From Penelope pileata (taxonomy: Eukaryota; Chordata; Aves; Galliformes; Cracidae): DNA of 64,000 bases. The first letter of the stretch is position 1. Each line of letters begins with the position of its first letter. The DNA lies in NCBI GenBank assembly GCA_013396635.1, contig WBMW01005465.1:723700-787699 (forward strand), in the 5' to 3' direction. Below the pieces are notes generated by a model. It did not search any database. It was given only the letters and a program-made list of their open reading frames with translations, and was not told the DNA's origin. Positions 26,204-41,200 of this stretch are shown here, in pieces. The position numbers and the translations under genes are program-made.

Positions 26204-29200
26204 ATGTGCTTGTCAGATCAGGGCTGATTTGATGGAGGCACCTTCTATGCAGAAATAATCTGCTAACTCTCTAATAGAAATCTCCAGAACTCAATAGGAT
26301 TTTCATCCAATTTCTTGGATGGACTAAAAGGTAATATTGTTACACAATGCAAGGTATACAACTCAAAGTAAGCTATCTGATCTGGATCTGTGCAACTTGC
26401 TCTTTACTAAAGCAATGTTCTGAGGCATTTAATGCAGCTGGGCACAGAAGAGGATGACCCTGGATACAAGATTTTCTTATGGGAAATTGTAAATGAAAAT
26501 CATCTGATCTGGACACCTAATTAGCATTTATACAACAGTACCCAAATGCTGTGTATCATCCTGTTCCCTTTGGTGTCAGACCCAGTCCCCTTTATTTCAG
26601 GAAAAGCAAAGATTTGTTCAATTTTGACCTACAGTCAGCCATAAGATGCTCAGGTAACATTATGATAATGTACAGATGGATGAAGTGAGGGAGAAGCACA
26701 GACTTCAGTGATTTGTGCAATTTTGCATAGAAAGCTGGCACAATAAGTACTGTTTTGCAGCTTTGAATCAGTTATTCCTAGGTTATTATTATTATATAAG
26801 CAATAATTTGTTTTCATTATTTGATTAGAAGAAAAAATTGCAATGCCAAGATTTCTCAGTTAATATGGCACACTTTACCTTATTCCAGAAATTCATCACA
26901 TGCTACTAAGCTTGCTTTCCACTGCAGAATGCTGTGGTTTAGAACCTTTGCATATTTTTAATCAATCATGTGTTGCTACATTCAAAAATGCACGCAGACT
27001 GAAATGCTAATGTCTCTAGAAACTGAGAATTGAAACTTGCTTAAGTATAACATACTCAATACTGAATTATTCATGCTTCTTGATTTTACATTTTTTTCCC
27101 TACTGAAGTCATCTCATTCCTTTACTGCAGGACAAATACAGAGATTTCTATGGAAACACAACCACAGACACACAACTACATCCTTTTCAATTGCTAGAAT
27201 CAACTTGCGTATACATGTTTATTCTGCAGCATAATCTCTCTTGGTAGAGCAAATTATTAAAAAGCCCAGGAAATTTCTAATAATTTGTGCAATAAAAGAG
27301 ATTGTTTTGCTTTATGCAGTTGGAGTTCTTTAAATTGATTCTATAATGTATCTAGTTTACAATAAATAGTACTAAAATTCAAAAAAAGTATGCTGCCTTG
27401 TGGTCCATCTTCAAACATGAGCAGTCAGTGTGGTTTGTTTAGAACTTAAAGCATTCTAAAACAAAGATTCTTCCTTCAAATACAGTTAAATACTTACTGT
27501 GTTCAAACTTTGGTAGGTTCAAAAGAATTCCTGTAGCACTTCTGCTGAAAGATTTTTCTATGAATCTGATTAAGCCATTAGTAGTACGTTTGTTAAGAGA
27601 CACACTGAGATATCCCACAGAGAATGGCAAACAACAGGTAACTCAGTAAGTCACAGAAGGTTCATTTCACTTCATTTTAAGCAGGACTGCTTGCTTTTTA
27701 TGTATTTTAATCATTATTGTAAGGCTTATGATGTGCTTGGACTTAGAATGACTTAAAATATTTCACAACATTTATTCATATCAGGTGGTTTGCAGAGTCT
27801 CCTGAGTGTTGGTTGCTCAGGGCAGTATGAAACCAAAAAGATTCTAGTGAGATGAGAGTGATTTCCCACATGCACTGTTTTCCTGGATCCTTTTCAATAA
27901 AACCTGCCAGTCATCGTTTTTTCCTTTTAAATAAGGCATTAGACAGGAGTAGAATTAAAACTAACCAATGTTCTTCAATCAGAATTGACTTTTTTTTTTT
28001 AAAAAAATCTAAACCATTATTTAGAACACTAGTTCCTTGAATATTTTGATTTGCAACTCAAGTGCAATAAGAATTGTAACCATGAATGATTAAAACCTGT
28101 TGGATTTGTGAATCTAAAAGTAAGTTCATCGCAATTCTTCAGCTTAGAGTTGAGTATTTATAGCAGTCTCATACCATGGTTGACACATTTCTAAAAATGT
28201 TGTTAAGTTACCTTGAAAACGTTTTGCAACACACCAATCAGTTCCTCCTTTATTCATGTTTCTGATACGTCCCATCTCAGGTCTTCTCTTTCTTGGTCAA
28301 TGGCTAAAAAATGAATGTATATACACAGTTAAAAACAACATCACCACATAATGCTCTTGGATCAAGTAAAAATCCTTTCTAGGAAAAAACCTCATGAAAG
28401 AGCTATTAATCTCCCTACTTCAAAGAGAAGTGCCTAGCTGCAGAGTAATATTGCATCAGCATTATTAAGCATCACAGCTACTATGACTGGCACTAAAAAG
28501 TGGTGGTTGGATATAGCCTAAAACTGCATTTCAGAAAACATGTCAGAATAACAGAAAACCAGGACTAAGAAACTGACAGGAAATACCCACCTCTCGCATT
28601 CCCCTGGCAATGAAGCTAAGATTGCACGTAAACTATCTGCAGCAGCTATTTATGTAATTTGGTTTTTAAAGGTCTCTACCAATTGAGATTCCCGTTCTTT
28701 TAAGAGTCCAATATTTAGTTACAAGGAAAGAAAAAGCTTTATACACAACACATGCCTAACTGCTACAAAAGTACAGAGAAGTCCTGCCTTCTCTCCTGTA
28801 GGTGTACAAAAACTATTTGTCACTGCTGCCTTGTACCTACCCAAAGAATGTTACCGCACCATCCAAAGCCTGAAGCACAGAGTAATAGCCTCCTATTCTC
28901 GCCAGTTTTCTTTGTGACAGTGCAGCTCCTTAAACGATACTGATGATGGGGGAAATGAGTAACAGGAGCACTAGTCAGGGAGCCACTTGATCTGCTAAAT
29001 ATGCATTAGCATGACTGCTGTCAATCATAACACGCAGCACTGATTAGAAGAAAGCTTTAAACCTTAATAAACTCACGTATACTGTGATTTTCTAGTTTTA
29101 TCCTATTCTACAAATGTAATGCAGAATATATTTTGAAGTACTGTATGAAGTACAGAACATTGAAAGCATCCAAAACTGGTATATAAGATCAACTAAAAGG

Positions 29201-30277
29201 CAGGAAGATGCAAACCCGCATTAAAGATTAGATAATTACTCCAGCAAATTCACCTGGGAGAAAATAATGCATTATTTTCTTTTTTCTGCAGCTGTTGAAA
29301 AACAACTGCTTGTTTTGCAGGGTAAAACTCAAGATTAATAGAGCTTCTGGGCAGCTGCTGTATTTGCATGAGAACACTCAGCTTTTTGAAAGAGCTGGGA
29401 AAAGACGTGGAGCTACAGCTGCACTGTATTCAAGCAATTCAAGCACGAGATGGCTGCAGCATACTACATTTCCTGCTAATATATGAGGGAAGAGAGCTGG
29501 TAAAAAAAATTAATTTTTGCCCTCTAAGCATACTGCGTGTTTTATTCTATTACAAAACCAGCAAATGAGAAAGTATCCTAGTATTTGGACCAGGAACTGT
29601 TTAATACGCTTTGTGCTTTCAGTAACACCAGAACCTCCCATTAGAATTTTAGTTTCAAAGTCCAGCCGCTAGAACTACCTTTTAAAATTCCCAATATAAT
29701 CCTCTGCTAGGTAAAACAGTAATGTTCTCTACACCGACCAGCATGGGTAGATTATTCAGCAATAAACACAACAGCAGTGTTTACAAGGCACGTACAGCTT
29801 AGCTCTCCATTAAAGCACTCCAACGTGTAGAACCTGTACAAAGCTGAAACCAGGTTATCACTGTGTTTACACTCAGGTGTAGCTTATCCCTACACAAATC
29901 AATGTAAATATTTTAAATAGGCAGACTTCTAGGTTTGCAATACATAATCTACTATCAGAGAACTTTTTTTTTCAAAATACGTGTTTTGAAACCTCTCAAA
30001 ATACATAGCTAATTAGGAAATTAATCTATAGATTTAAACCCTCCAACCTCAGGGTCTGTGGCATTACTGCAGTGTGTTTCTTCCTAAAGTTATGGCACAT
30101 ACTTATTTCAAGGTGAGAAAAGATTGCAACCAAGTGTCCTGGCCTCCAGAAGATACACACAGGGCACCATCCAAATACCAAGGTACTGTGTCTATAAGTT
30201 TAATCAAAGCATGCACGCGCACAAATGTAACTTTAGCTTGCTACACTTGCCTACCTAACCTGTAATACCCTGGCAGT

Positions 30278-30291
30278 GTTGCTATGGGAAC
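30278..30291. promoter_or_regulatory. RFX X-box-like site GTTGCTATGGGAAC
   Basis: It matches the RFX consensus at 12 of 14 positions. It lies about 1 kb beyond the distal end of the minus-strand gene. Confidence 0.35.
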
Positions 30292-30354
30292 AGGTTCTCA
30301 AACACAAATAGATCTCCAAGCAATGACACATGACAAGAAGCACATTTTCGGATC

Positions 30355-30388
30355 CTTCCTCCATGCATTAACTTCCTCCATGCATTAA
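30355..30388 (+). repeat. Perfect tandem duplication, 2 x 17 bp
   Basis: The unit CTTCCTCCATGCATTAA occurs twice in direct succession. It is a recent slippage-type duplication with no visible coding role. Confidence 0.9.
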
Positions 30389-31234
30389 TGTTAGGGTGGA
30401 TAGAAGACATGCTAAAGCTTAAGGCTAACTGACATACAACAAGGTTCCAGTGATCATTTTGCATTACACTTTTTAAAAGGATTCTACAAAGCCCATCACA
30501 GCCTTCCCAGTGTGTAAGAACTCCATTCCCTCTCTACATTCGTAATTTCATTTGTAATTTCCTGTCCTATGATCAACTCCTCTCTTTTTGCCTTGTTTTC
30601 CCATAAATGTATTTAAAGTGCTGATACAGTCCTTCTGTCCATTGCATGCCCCCGCCCTGCCCGCTGGCAGACAGGAGGTTAGGAATAGCTGAAGATAGTG
30701 CTAGGGTAGCAGTATTCCAGAAGTTTGTTTCCTCTTTTTATACATCCATTAAAAAATTATTTCAGATTTTTGTATGTATTTCATGTCTGTTTTTTTCTTT
30801 TGAAAACTCAATATGTATTCAAGTCTATAAACTAATAAATTGCATGAACAGGGTCCTGTCCTTAGGTCTGGAAGCCATATTGTAGTCTGTGACATTTCAA
30901 ACCATTAGTCAGACATTGGCAGTGTCAAGAAAACTTCAGCTCCAGTGGAAGGTAACATATTCAGTTGAGTTTCACTTCTCCAGTTTTCTGATTTCTTCTT
31001 GCTCCATAATGATTTCTCTGCATCAACATTCACGGGGATTTTTAAGTCAAATATAGAAATTTTAAATTGCCAGCGTCTCCAGTTCCATCTGGGATCTGAA
31101 CAGTCAAGCTGAGCTCCTTCTGCTACACATAGGACTTACAGCACTATTACTAATAAATATTGTGGAATGAGAACTCTGCAGACAGATTTTCTAGTGATCT
31201 ACAGGCAGAACAGAACAATTTGCTCTTTCACACT

Positions 31235-31240
31235 TTTATT
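31235..31240 (-). terminator. Polyadenylation signal for the long form
   Basis: TTTATT on the + strand is AATAAA on the minus strand, about 0.9 kb after the stop at 32165. It sets the likely left edge of the gene. Confidence 0.35.
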
Positions 31241-32164
31241 ATTACTCCAATTATAATTCTCACATAGAGTAACTTGGTAAGGTAACATTTTAAATCTCAG
31301 TGAATCAGAGAAATCTCAGAGAACTAAATTAATGTGCTTACATAATAAGTATTTAATATCTGTGAGCATGTCTATAGGATTCACCACTGACCAGGTGAAT
31401 AACACCAGTTTGGTATAATGATAGCCACCAGCACTGCTGATTCACTTTTTGGCTTTGCACTGTGAAGCAAATAATAGCTTCTGGAAAATTGTCCCAGCAA
31501 AAGTGACTTCTCTGTGACTTACAAACACTGATTCAGTGATCAGTTCTCAGCCCCTACCTGGGCTTTGCAAGGAAAACAGTCTTCCACTTTGAGGAATGGT
31601 CAGATTCCTTCTATTATAAGGAGGTAAAGTTACTGACTTCCAGCAAGGATGGTCAGCACTACCCTTGGCCTGTAATTATGAAAGACTTCAACTGGATCCA
31701 TGAGAACTGATGTCCACAAACCCACATTCAGCTGTGGACAAAGGTCTGTCTACAGGTAGTTTTTCCCCACAGACTCCAGCATAGTCTGTAGAAGCCCAGA
31801 AGCCTCAACTCATTTTTTTACAAAATTTATCAAGTGACAAGAGTGGTGTTATAATTGGTTTATACACATATACAAACAGAAGAGGTTTGAGGTACTCTAT
31901 TTACACTCGTTGGATTCAATTCATTAAAAGAAGCAAGACCTACAGTTTTCTACTGTATTTTAACTCATGTTCATTTTCAAATGAAACGGAAGTGTATTTG
32001 TAAGAGATGCCATTTAATTGTTTCCATTTCCACTTTAGTACTTCAACTGCTGCTTCATTACAGTGATTCTGAAGTTTGCTGTCATAGTAGGATTACTCAG
32101 CATAAAAGCCATTTCCTTTCTTCAACTGTACTCAAGAGTAAGTTATATCTGTCTGACAAGCACT

Positions 32165-32222
32165 TTAAATACTTCCCATTTCAGATCGAGAGGGTGCCAG
32201 GCTGCAAACCAAGCTGCTTTGC
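32165..32222 (-). CDS. Helical-repeat gene, terminal exon of the long form
   Basis: Acceptor TTTTTAAAAACATTTTCAG is followed by QSSLVCSLAPSRSEMGSI and a TAA at 32167-32165. Phase 2 in. ATTAAA (minus strand, 32018-32013) and AATAAA (31240-31235) lie downstream. Confidence 0.45.
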
Positions 32223-35200
32223 CTGAAAATGTTTTTAAAAAATAGGTTAATTTAGGAAAAGGATGCAACAAAAAAAAAATATCAGAAAAGCAATGAACTT
32301 GGACATAGTGAGTTACCTCACTTCTCCCTGCTCATTTCGATTGGAAAGAATGACATATCCTAGTGTCAGTTATCACATGAGAAAGGGAAGAAATTCCAGG
32401 TATTATTAAAAAAAACAATAATCAATTTGGTTAAAGGACTTGAGTATCAAAATAGCTTCTAAGTATGCTCCAAGATGCCAATGACAGTCTGACATACTCA
32501 GCCTGCAAGCTTTTACGTTTATGCATTTCAACAGTTGTTTCAAAAGCTTATATGAATTAAAAGGAATTTTCAACCTAGAGGTTCTAGTTAATCATTACTT
32601 ACACACTGGAGCTGCCTTTAAGATAAAAATGCTGGGTTTTAGAGGGCAGATTCTGTTGTTCTTTTCAAGTAAGAAAGATTTTGTGAGGGAGGTAAATGGG
32701 AAGTGTTATAAGTTCTTTTCCAAGTTTACAGCAGAACGTCATTGTGGGGCTGTATTTCAATCCATCTTTCTTGAATGTATCAACCTGTAATCTCTTCAAC
32801 CCTTTATCTCTGTTCGTTAGAACTGAAAGTCGTATGTCATTTGAAATTGATGCTCATCAAATTACATTTTTTTAGTTAAATCCATAATGTAGATTGGTGA
32901 CAAAAATCTGTACATTGCATGTTTTTACCTGAACACAGTGATACATGGCACAGCATGCAATGGAAAAGACACTTTATGACTCTGATACAGTAAAGCAAAT
33001 AGATATATTTAAAACCTTTACTGAAAGAGCACTTGTGAAATCTTTTTTGAAATTTTACTTTTGCTTATATCTCAACTGGGAGACAAAACCATGTCTATTG
33101 CCTTCATCAGAGAAAGATCAACCCATCTGCTCAATTTGCTCTTGAGTTTTGAAAGCTGATTTCCAAACGTTGGGATAATTTTGTAAACACAAGAAAATTA
33201 TGTTCAACAGGGAAAGGAAAGAAAATTGCTCGCTATAGTACTATCAGCCTTGCTTCTAAAAAAATCTGGAAAAAACATGAATAGAGAAGCACTTTTTTCC
33301 CCCCTCAGAACTTCTCACTTCCTAAATGACTGTACTTGAATGCACTGAATCTCACCTCTATGTGATAGAGGCAGGGAAGCCACTGTTGTCAGAGTCATTT
33401 TATTAGAAGAGTATTTGTCACACTACGAAATGCATTCTACGAGCACTCAAAAATCTCTGGAGTTAATTAATCTCTTCCCTACTCTATTAGATGCATTTAG
33501 AATCCCTCAGAAAACTGCTTCTCTCTATAATTTAACTTCTTCATAACTGTAGCGTAAAGCTTAAACTCTTCCAAAGGACAGGGCAGGTATCAACATTGCC
33601 TGAGGCACAAACATCAGACTCACCGTTGTGGCTGAAATGACAGCTCCGGAATAGTTAGGTACCCACAGGCAACAAGTGCAACTGAGCAGAGCACTGGACA
33701 GCAAACACTGAAACAAGCAGTCAGGAGAAAGAAAAGTAAATACTGTCTCTCTGTTCCACTGTAAACACACAGTATTCCTGCATGCCTAACATTTCAGAAT
33801 ATCTACTGCCTACCTAAGAGTCCTGTTGACAAAGCTGGTTTTCTAATTTTGCAGTGTTTTGCTGCCTTTGGGAGATTTAACACTAGATGGCATATCACAC
33901 CACAAAATGGGTAGCCAAATGTAAGCAAAGTGCGCTAGACCAGCACAGGCATTTAAAATGCTCCTTAAATCAAGGCAGCAACACTTTCCTATTGGTTCCT
34001 GCTCTCATTTTTATAAGATGTGCTTCATTTCTGTTTTCCACATGTGGCTGGATGGTACAGAGGTGATACAACAGAAGTTGACCTAGTGTATTCTGTGCTG
34101 ACAAACACCCTTGGAGGATGAATCTCATACAATATTCATAGGTAGATGTTTCTCTTCAGCTTACTACTAAATGATCTTAATGACTAGATGATCTCAGTGG
34201 CCTTTTCCAACCTTAATGATTCTATAAATAAGTTCAGTCTGGTTTGATCATATATTAAACATCTATTACATTACCTGATACTCAAATACAGTTTAATATC
34301 CACAACAGTCATAGCTACTAAGCCTTACCTTTACAACTTTTCCCAAAATAAAACCACTGTATTTTAGTTTCACTATTGATGCAAACCTATACGAAACATT
34401 ATTTTAACTCACAATTCATAGCATTGAACATAAATTATCAAATTTGAAACTCAATTGATAGCAACACTGTGATTTTTTTATACTAAAATTAAGACCATAA
34501 AGTTGAGCTGTAGTTTTCTAGATTTAATTTTTTTCATAACTATTGAAAGATTGCCTACAGAAAAAATAAATCACAAAGCTCAAAAGCTGAGCATGATGCT
34601 TCAATCCATTCATATAATACAAATTTTCATATAGTCACTATAGGTAGAGGCATGTAAACCTACTAAAATATTATATAGATTACAAACATTGATTTTGACA
34701 CTTGAAGTAAATTTTTCCCTTTATTGAAAAGAAAGCACACCAAAAAGTATTTTATGAACCAGTAATAAACATTGTTTTCCCCACTTCTTACAGAAATACA
34801 ATTATTTCCAAGGATGTTTCTATTTAAGAGAGATGTTGCTGCACTGGAGCTATTCACATCATGCCTCACACGGCTTGGTCTCAATTTTCTGATCCTACAA
34901 GAACTTTTTTCCTTAAAATAAAACTGCTGGTAGAATTCCTACCAATTTTTGTGTGAGATATCCAGATATCCAAAGAAGAATTTACACCAAACTTAAAATA
35001 AGCCTTCACCCTATCACACAGCCCTTATTCACTAGCTTCCCCACAGTCCTTGGCAGCACAGCCGGATTTCATGAATACGACAAAAAATGATGACGCTCAT
35101 GAGCTCTGGCTCAAGGATACGTTAACGACTGCTTTTACTTTTCTGTGAGCAGGCCTTAACTGTTCTCAGGCCTGTCCTGTTCCCCGGACAGAGTTACCAT

Positions 35201-38200
35201 ACCAAACAATGCAGGCGAGGAAGACAGACAAGGGTACAAAAGAACTAATATCGTAGAGAATTTAAACATTGGTCCAACACGAGGTCAACATCCTTTCAAA
35301 GCTCAGAATTCATGGACTACAAACCCACTAACTTCTACTCAAACACAGAAATATTTTACTGTACTTTGCTCTTCACACACTTTGTATTTCTGTATCCTAC
35401 CGAATCAACAGCGCAGGACATAATTTAGGTATTTTAACACATCTACATAAACAAGTGTTATGATCAGATACATCAATTAAATGCACCAGATATATCGTAA
35501 CAGACACACAGTTATTCCTCCTACCCAGTTTATCAAGTGAAACTCCTTCACTCCCTGGTCTTTTCTCTTTTTTACTTCCTTTCTTCAAGACAGAGCTAAG
35601 ATTTTACCCACCAAAATGCAGATCTGTGCGGTTGTACTCCAGATGTTGTGACTGTGCACTGCAAGCGTCATTCTTAACAGTAACATTTCCAGATCACAAT
35701 GGTTCCTATGGTAAATGCTTTACTGCTCAAGATTTGGACCTTTCTAGGCAACCAGTGTATTTGATTCACAAGGCACCCAGTATTTTCAGATCTGTAAATA
35801 AATATCTACAGATCACCTAGGTATTGTATTTGTGATGCACACTTGTACGAAACCTTTAAATCAGATCTGTATTTCCTATGCTCTGTAACAGCTTGGAATC
35901 ATTAAAGCAGGAATCTAGCAGGCAGAGTATTTTTAAGGTAACCTCCTGTCCGACACGAGTCCTGTAATAAAACCCAGGACAATCACCATGTAAGAGTTGG
36001 TATGTATTTTGAAGATCTACCCCCAAGAACAAAAGACAGAGACTCTCCTTCCAAAATGGGAGCAAGAGGAAGATCTTGTAGGGAAACTATTGGGTCAGCA
36101 GAAAACCATCCTTACAGATGCCTTATGTAAAAGCAAGGAAACAAGCACTGGGACATATGAAAAAATGTCATTTTTTTCAGGAGAAGAGAAATAAATTTTT
36201 AGAACTCAATTTCATGTAAACTGAAACCAAAACCTAAGATGTTTTAAATAACACTGTTTAAATAACACTGCAATTGCAAGACAGAAGTTATGTGGTTGCC
36301 ATGGCTGCCTTCAAATGCCTTTCTATGCTTTCATTTCTTCATATTTAATCTCAACTCTGAATTTATCTGAGTTACTGTCGTATCAGCCATTTTTCTTCAG
36401 ATTGCTTAATCTTCTACACTGGGAAGGCCTGATAATCTTGGTACAATAAATCTCACTGTTCAACGCTTCAACATTTTACTCTTTTCTAGCTTTATTTCTA
36501 ACTTTAACACCTAGTGCCATTTGCTATACAAAAATAACTGGTTAAACAGTTACAGCTCTGTTGATTAAACAGCTTAGTTTTTCTTCTTTCTGGGTAGATA
36601 CTCAGTCCAGAATAAGACTCTAGCTGTACAACATATTTTTATCCACTACCATAGGCAAAAAAGCCCATCGTGTTCCAAGTACAGTTAGGCAACCAACACG
36701 CTAACCGTAGCTATTTTGGGATCAGCATCTTACAGAGGCTCCACAAAGATAATGTGGTTAAAACTCTATCACTCAAGGAGGACAAACAGTCAGAAATAAC
36801 TTTCCCTCAAACACAATAATCAGGCTTGTATTTGATGTTGAAATTACAGGTGGTTTTGCCTTGCAAACAACTTTGTGGCAGACTGAAAATACAGGCTTTT
36901 TTCACCCTCAACACACATTTATGTCATCCTTTTGGTGGAAGGAAATTTCCTATGTATTTAAAACAAAACAACCCTTATTAAAATGTATTGGGACTCCAAA
37001 ATGACAAAGTAGTAGCTGGGGTAATGTCATCTAAAGATAACCTTCCTCCTGTCATAATTCTGTGGCTATAACCAGCAGAAATCACTTGAGTTCCACTATT
37101 TCTAAAGAAAGATGTTGGTTTGTGCTGCCCAATGGGATTCAGTTTCCAACACAATTATGCCCCTGTTCAGATAGATTAGTGTATGCTATTTTTTTCCTGT
37201 AACATGAAAGGCAAATGGAACTTTGAAGACTGGTTGGCTTCTTCATGAGTATCTGATACGTAAAAGGTTATTAACAAAAGAGCAATGTTCACTGTTGTGT
37301 TGCCACAGTATCAGGGTGTTTTTAGGATATTTTATATAAAAATTATGCTTCAATTGTAGCTTTATGCCCTAGGATTGATTATAAGAAATAAAATATGAAT
37401 GATAAGTATCAGGGAGTTCCACCTCTAATCTTAGTCAGCATACAGATACATATGCCTACATAAACTGACAATGATTAGTCCATTTGGGAAGTCTTCATCT
37501 CACTTATTCTATTCTAGTTAGTGAACATGTTACATGTACAGCACCGTGACACTATCATTAGGAAGGAAATCGACAAATGCAAAGATTCACAGATAATACC
37601 ATAGACCTGAATTAATGACATACTTCTGTACTATAAAGACAGCACCCCAGATCACGTCTGCTAGCTCTTGTAAGGTCACCGTAGTATTGGACGACACAAC
37701 CATATGTGCAAACTTGAGATAGCTAAGAACAACGATTGTGAAACTCAGAGTGACCAGCTAGAACAACACCTTCGAACACCACTGAAACTGTTCGCTTCGT
37801 ACTTTACCTTTTCAAACCCAGATTTTCAACCTCCTGTTAGCAATTGAAATATATAATTATATGGTGAGATTTCTCAAACAAGTCAGCAGTTTCAATTTAG
37901 GACAGAAAATTAAGTAGCTGAGTTTCCTAAGTGCTGATCAACCAGCAAGTACAAGTCAGTTCATGTGTTTTTTAAATATCACTGTTTAATGTCAGGGTCT
38001 AAACATTAATTAAGCTATTGTGAACTGTGCTCCTTGATTCAGCATGGAGAAAAGCTAATTTAATACATTTTGCTTTAAACATAGTTGTAAGGAAAAAAAA
38101 AAAAAAACCCAACAAAAAACAACACCAACATACCAAACAAACAGCACTGTCATCTGGTCTCTTCCTGCAACCACAGTATTGCAATCACTGAACTGCGCTA

Positions 38201-41200
38201 CCACCCCATTTGTAGCAAAGGCCCTACAGATTTGCCAACATGAAGTAGAGACTTGTGGCGTGCAAATTAGGTGCAATCATTAGCTTTGCATCCTTAACTA
38301 AATACTAGGTAGTCAATGAGCTGGTGAATTTATACAGACAATACTAATTTCTGTCCTTCATTGAAAGGGGTGTAATTCTCTATAACACTGAGTGTATAAA
38401 TCAGCTTAAAGGAAAAGCTGGAATATTGATCACAGGGCAAAACTGATCAATGAGGAAATAAAAGAAGGCAATGTACCCGACTGGATAAGGAATCTGTCCA
38501 CAGTCGTAGAATACATTTCATTGAATAAACTCTAGATACCCAAAACTGACATGCCTCAAGTCTTTTCCTTTCTTTGAAAAACAAACTCAAATAAACTTTG
38601 CTTGGAAAATGTTACGGAAACAAAAAGTAGTCTCAGGTGAATATATTCTCAGCAGGTATATGCATGAACAGATAACGATTGGTACCTGGATAGTACAGGA
38701 CTATAGAGAAAATGAGTTCCTGAAAAGTCTTTTGCTGTATCGCATTCTAGCAATGCAGCTGTCCTGAGGATCTTGTCTAGATCCAAACACCTCAAACTCA
38801 TGGCATCAGTTCAAGCTTCTTACTATGCCGAAGCTTCTTACTACCCTGTGCTGAATGCTGCAGTATTAATTTCTCCATTGTGTCTGAATTTATCTTACTC
38901 TTCGGAGGAAACAAGCTAGGAACAGACAACTACTACCACTGAAGAGTGTACTTCATGCAGGTATAAAATTAGCGTTTGCTTTCAGCGTGTTTCAGTTTAA
39001 CTTTACAAATGGTGTTCTCCATTTCTGCACTCATTGCAGACTACATATTTAAAACACATTATACTCTCCCACTAAAGAATTGTTCTCATTCCTTTTCCTA
39101 AAATAAATTCAAGTTAAAATACATTGTTATGGATGTCTGGAAAAGTAGAACAGGTAGATCTAGAACTTTTGAGTGTTATTTTCCTATTTAGGTTATTCAT
39201 AGTAAGTTAAAAAGTTTCACTCAGGAATTTGCCAAATTATGTTGCTATGGCAACATCAGAGAAGTTAGCAGAATTTTTGGAAAGCTTTGTTATCCAGACG
39301 TTTTGCAGTGTGACAAGCTAACAGTTCAGTTCTGGGACTTGTTGCTTATCACAATCCAGAATGAGGGATTAAAATAGCTATGCAAGGTGCTGCGCTGGAC
39401 AACGCAGATGTTCACACACTGAAAACTGGCCTAGCTACAAGCTAGAAATCAAAGGCAAAACACTTCAGACTGTAACGAGCAAACTGCCAGTATCCTTTTC
39501 AAAATGAACGTCAGTGAACTCCCCTAGTTTAGAACAGCATCACTGACAGAAGCGTGAAACATTGTGAAGTGTGCTACCTGAGATGTTGTCATCTTACGGA
39601 CCAGTACCCTCAAAACTAGAAGTCCAGCAAAATTTATCACCATAGAAAGTAAGTCAGATGGGATTTCATTTGATTGCAAATTGAATTCATTGGCAACAGC
39701 GAGATTTTCAGTCTGCATAGCAAAAAATTTTCTAGTAAATCTTAAGGTTTAAATAATAAAGAGCCATTTGTTCAGGAAGAAAGATATAAGTGCCATAAAT
39801 GCCTGGTATCATCCTCAACAAAATGCAAATGAATACATTTAAATATCTATTACCAGAAGGAGAGTTTACTTAGGCATATGTCAGCTATACCAGGCTTAAC
39901 TGAAGAGCATATGCCACAAAGGCAAATCTTGCATTCATATGCACATGCAACTAGTGTGACATTTTGTTTTTATATTAAATTAATATTTTACAGGAAGTTT
40001 CAAAAACAGTGCAGCAAGGATAAAGATCAAATTATTACTTAGACTAGTCTTCAGCATTCTCATTACTTACTTTTGAAAATCTTTCCCTCTTTTATAGGCC
40101 TGTATAATTTAAAGAATAGAGGATAAGACTGTGGATAAACAAAGGTATCAGGGAGATTTAGAAATGGAATCCTTTTAAAGAAATCCTGCCAGATCAAAGC
40201 CACCCCAGACCTCATTTGAAATTCCTGTGTTTAAAACCACAGAATGGAAACTTCCAGTTATATTGAAAGCAATGATAGCAAATGGCTACTGGGACTCAGT
40301 GGAGGCCATAAATCTCTACTCTTGCATGTGCATTTTAGGAGCCGGCACAGCTATCTTGCCTATAGCCTTTCCCTTCTACACTTTGGGAAAGTAGAACCAC
40401 AACCTTGCACTTCACATACTGAACTTTCACTGTACTTACTCATCACTGAAGGCTGTCATTATAGAGTCCCTTTGCATAGCTCCATGCCAAAAGGCAGAGC
40501 AATTTATCAACCTTTGTAGAAGCTGAGGTTAAACAGGGATACCAACAGGAATTCAAGGAGTGTCTTAGAATTCAGGATCTTAAGCAGAAATCATTAGGCA
40601 AGATGGTAAACATACTAAGTATTATATCATATTTAAACTCAGAGCAATTTTTTGCTGCCTCTGCTTCGTATCTGAGGGGTTTTCCCAAACCCTCATTCTC
40701 CTCTAGTCATAAATATTTCTGCATAATACTTCATATTTTGAAAAAAATACATTTTGTCTAAAATGAAAATACGGTTGTGTTTTTTTTTTTTTTAAAAAAA
40801 TTAGAATGTCTGTGTTTATTACTGTAACTGCAGGTACAGAAAAAGATGTATTTCTGTTTGGCATGCATAATATAAAAAAAATTTAAACCTTCCTATATAT
40901 AAAAGGAAAAAAAAAAGCAGTTAAATCAGCAATCTAAGCCTGGACTTAGAAAGGGATGTTAGACAGTCTGAAGTACTGTTTTATCCTATAAAGCAGTGAA
41001 ATACATTTTGAAAACAAGCTGGAGGCTAAAAACTTTTAGAAAAGGCATGGTTATAGATAACTCTGGAATTATCAATGATAACCATTAACTTTAATTAAAA
41101 AAATCCTGTAAGTTCAGGATAGTCATTAATAACTAAATAACATCTGTAGAAGGAATATCATATGAAAAGGATATTTTAACGGAGGTAGAACTAAATTTTT

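Larger units (their letters stand above)
13641..31230. other. Intergenic stretch between two tail-to-tail genes
   Basis: About 17.6 kb of AT-rich, CpG-poor DNA. I checked both strands for frames bordered by strong acceptors and donors and found none that chain in phase. It contains a poly-C run near 18586-18596, A and T runs, a 17-bp tandem duplication at 30355-30388, X-box-like palindromes at 26190 and 30278, and a homeodomain-site-rich block near 23.15-23.35 kb. A single-exon or noncoding transcript cannot be excluded. Confidence 0.5.

Noticed and set aside
37999..38276. Larger version of the 38.1 kb exon starting near 38213
   Set aside because: It needs phase 2 input, but the preceding 38.7 kb exon gives phase 1; only the 31-bp version fits.
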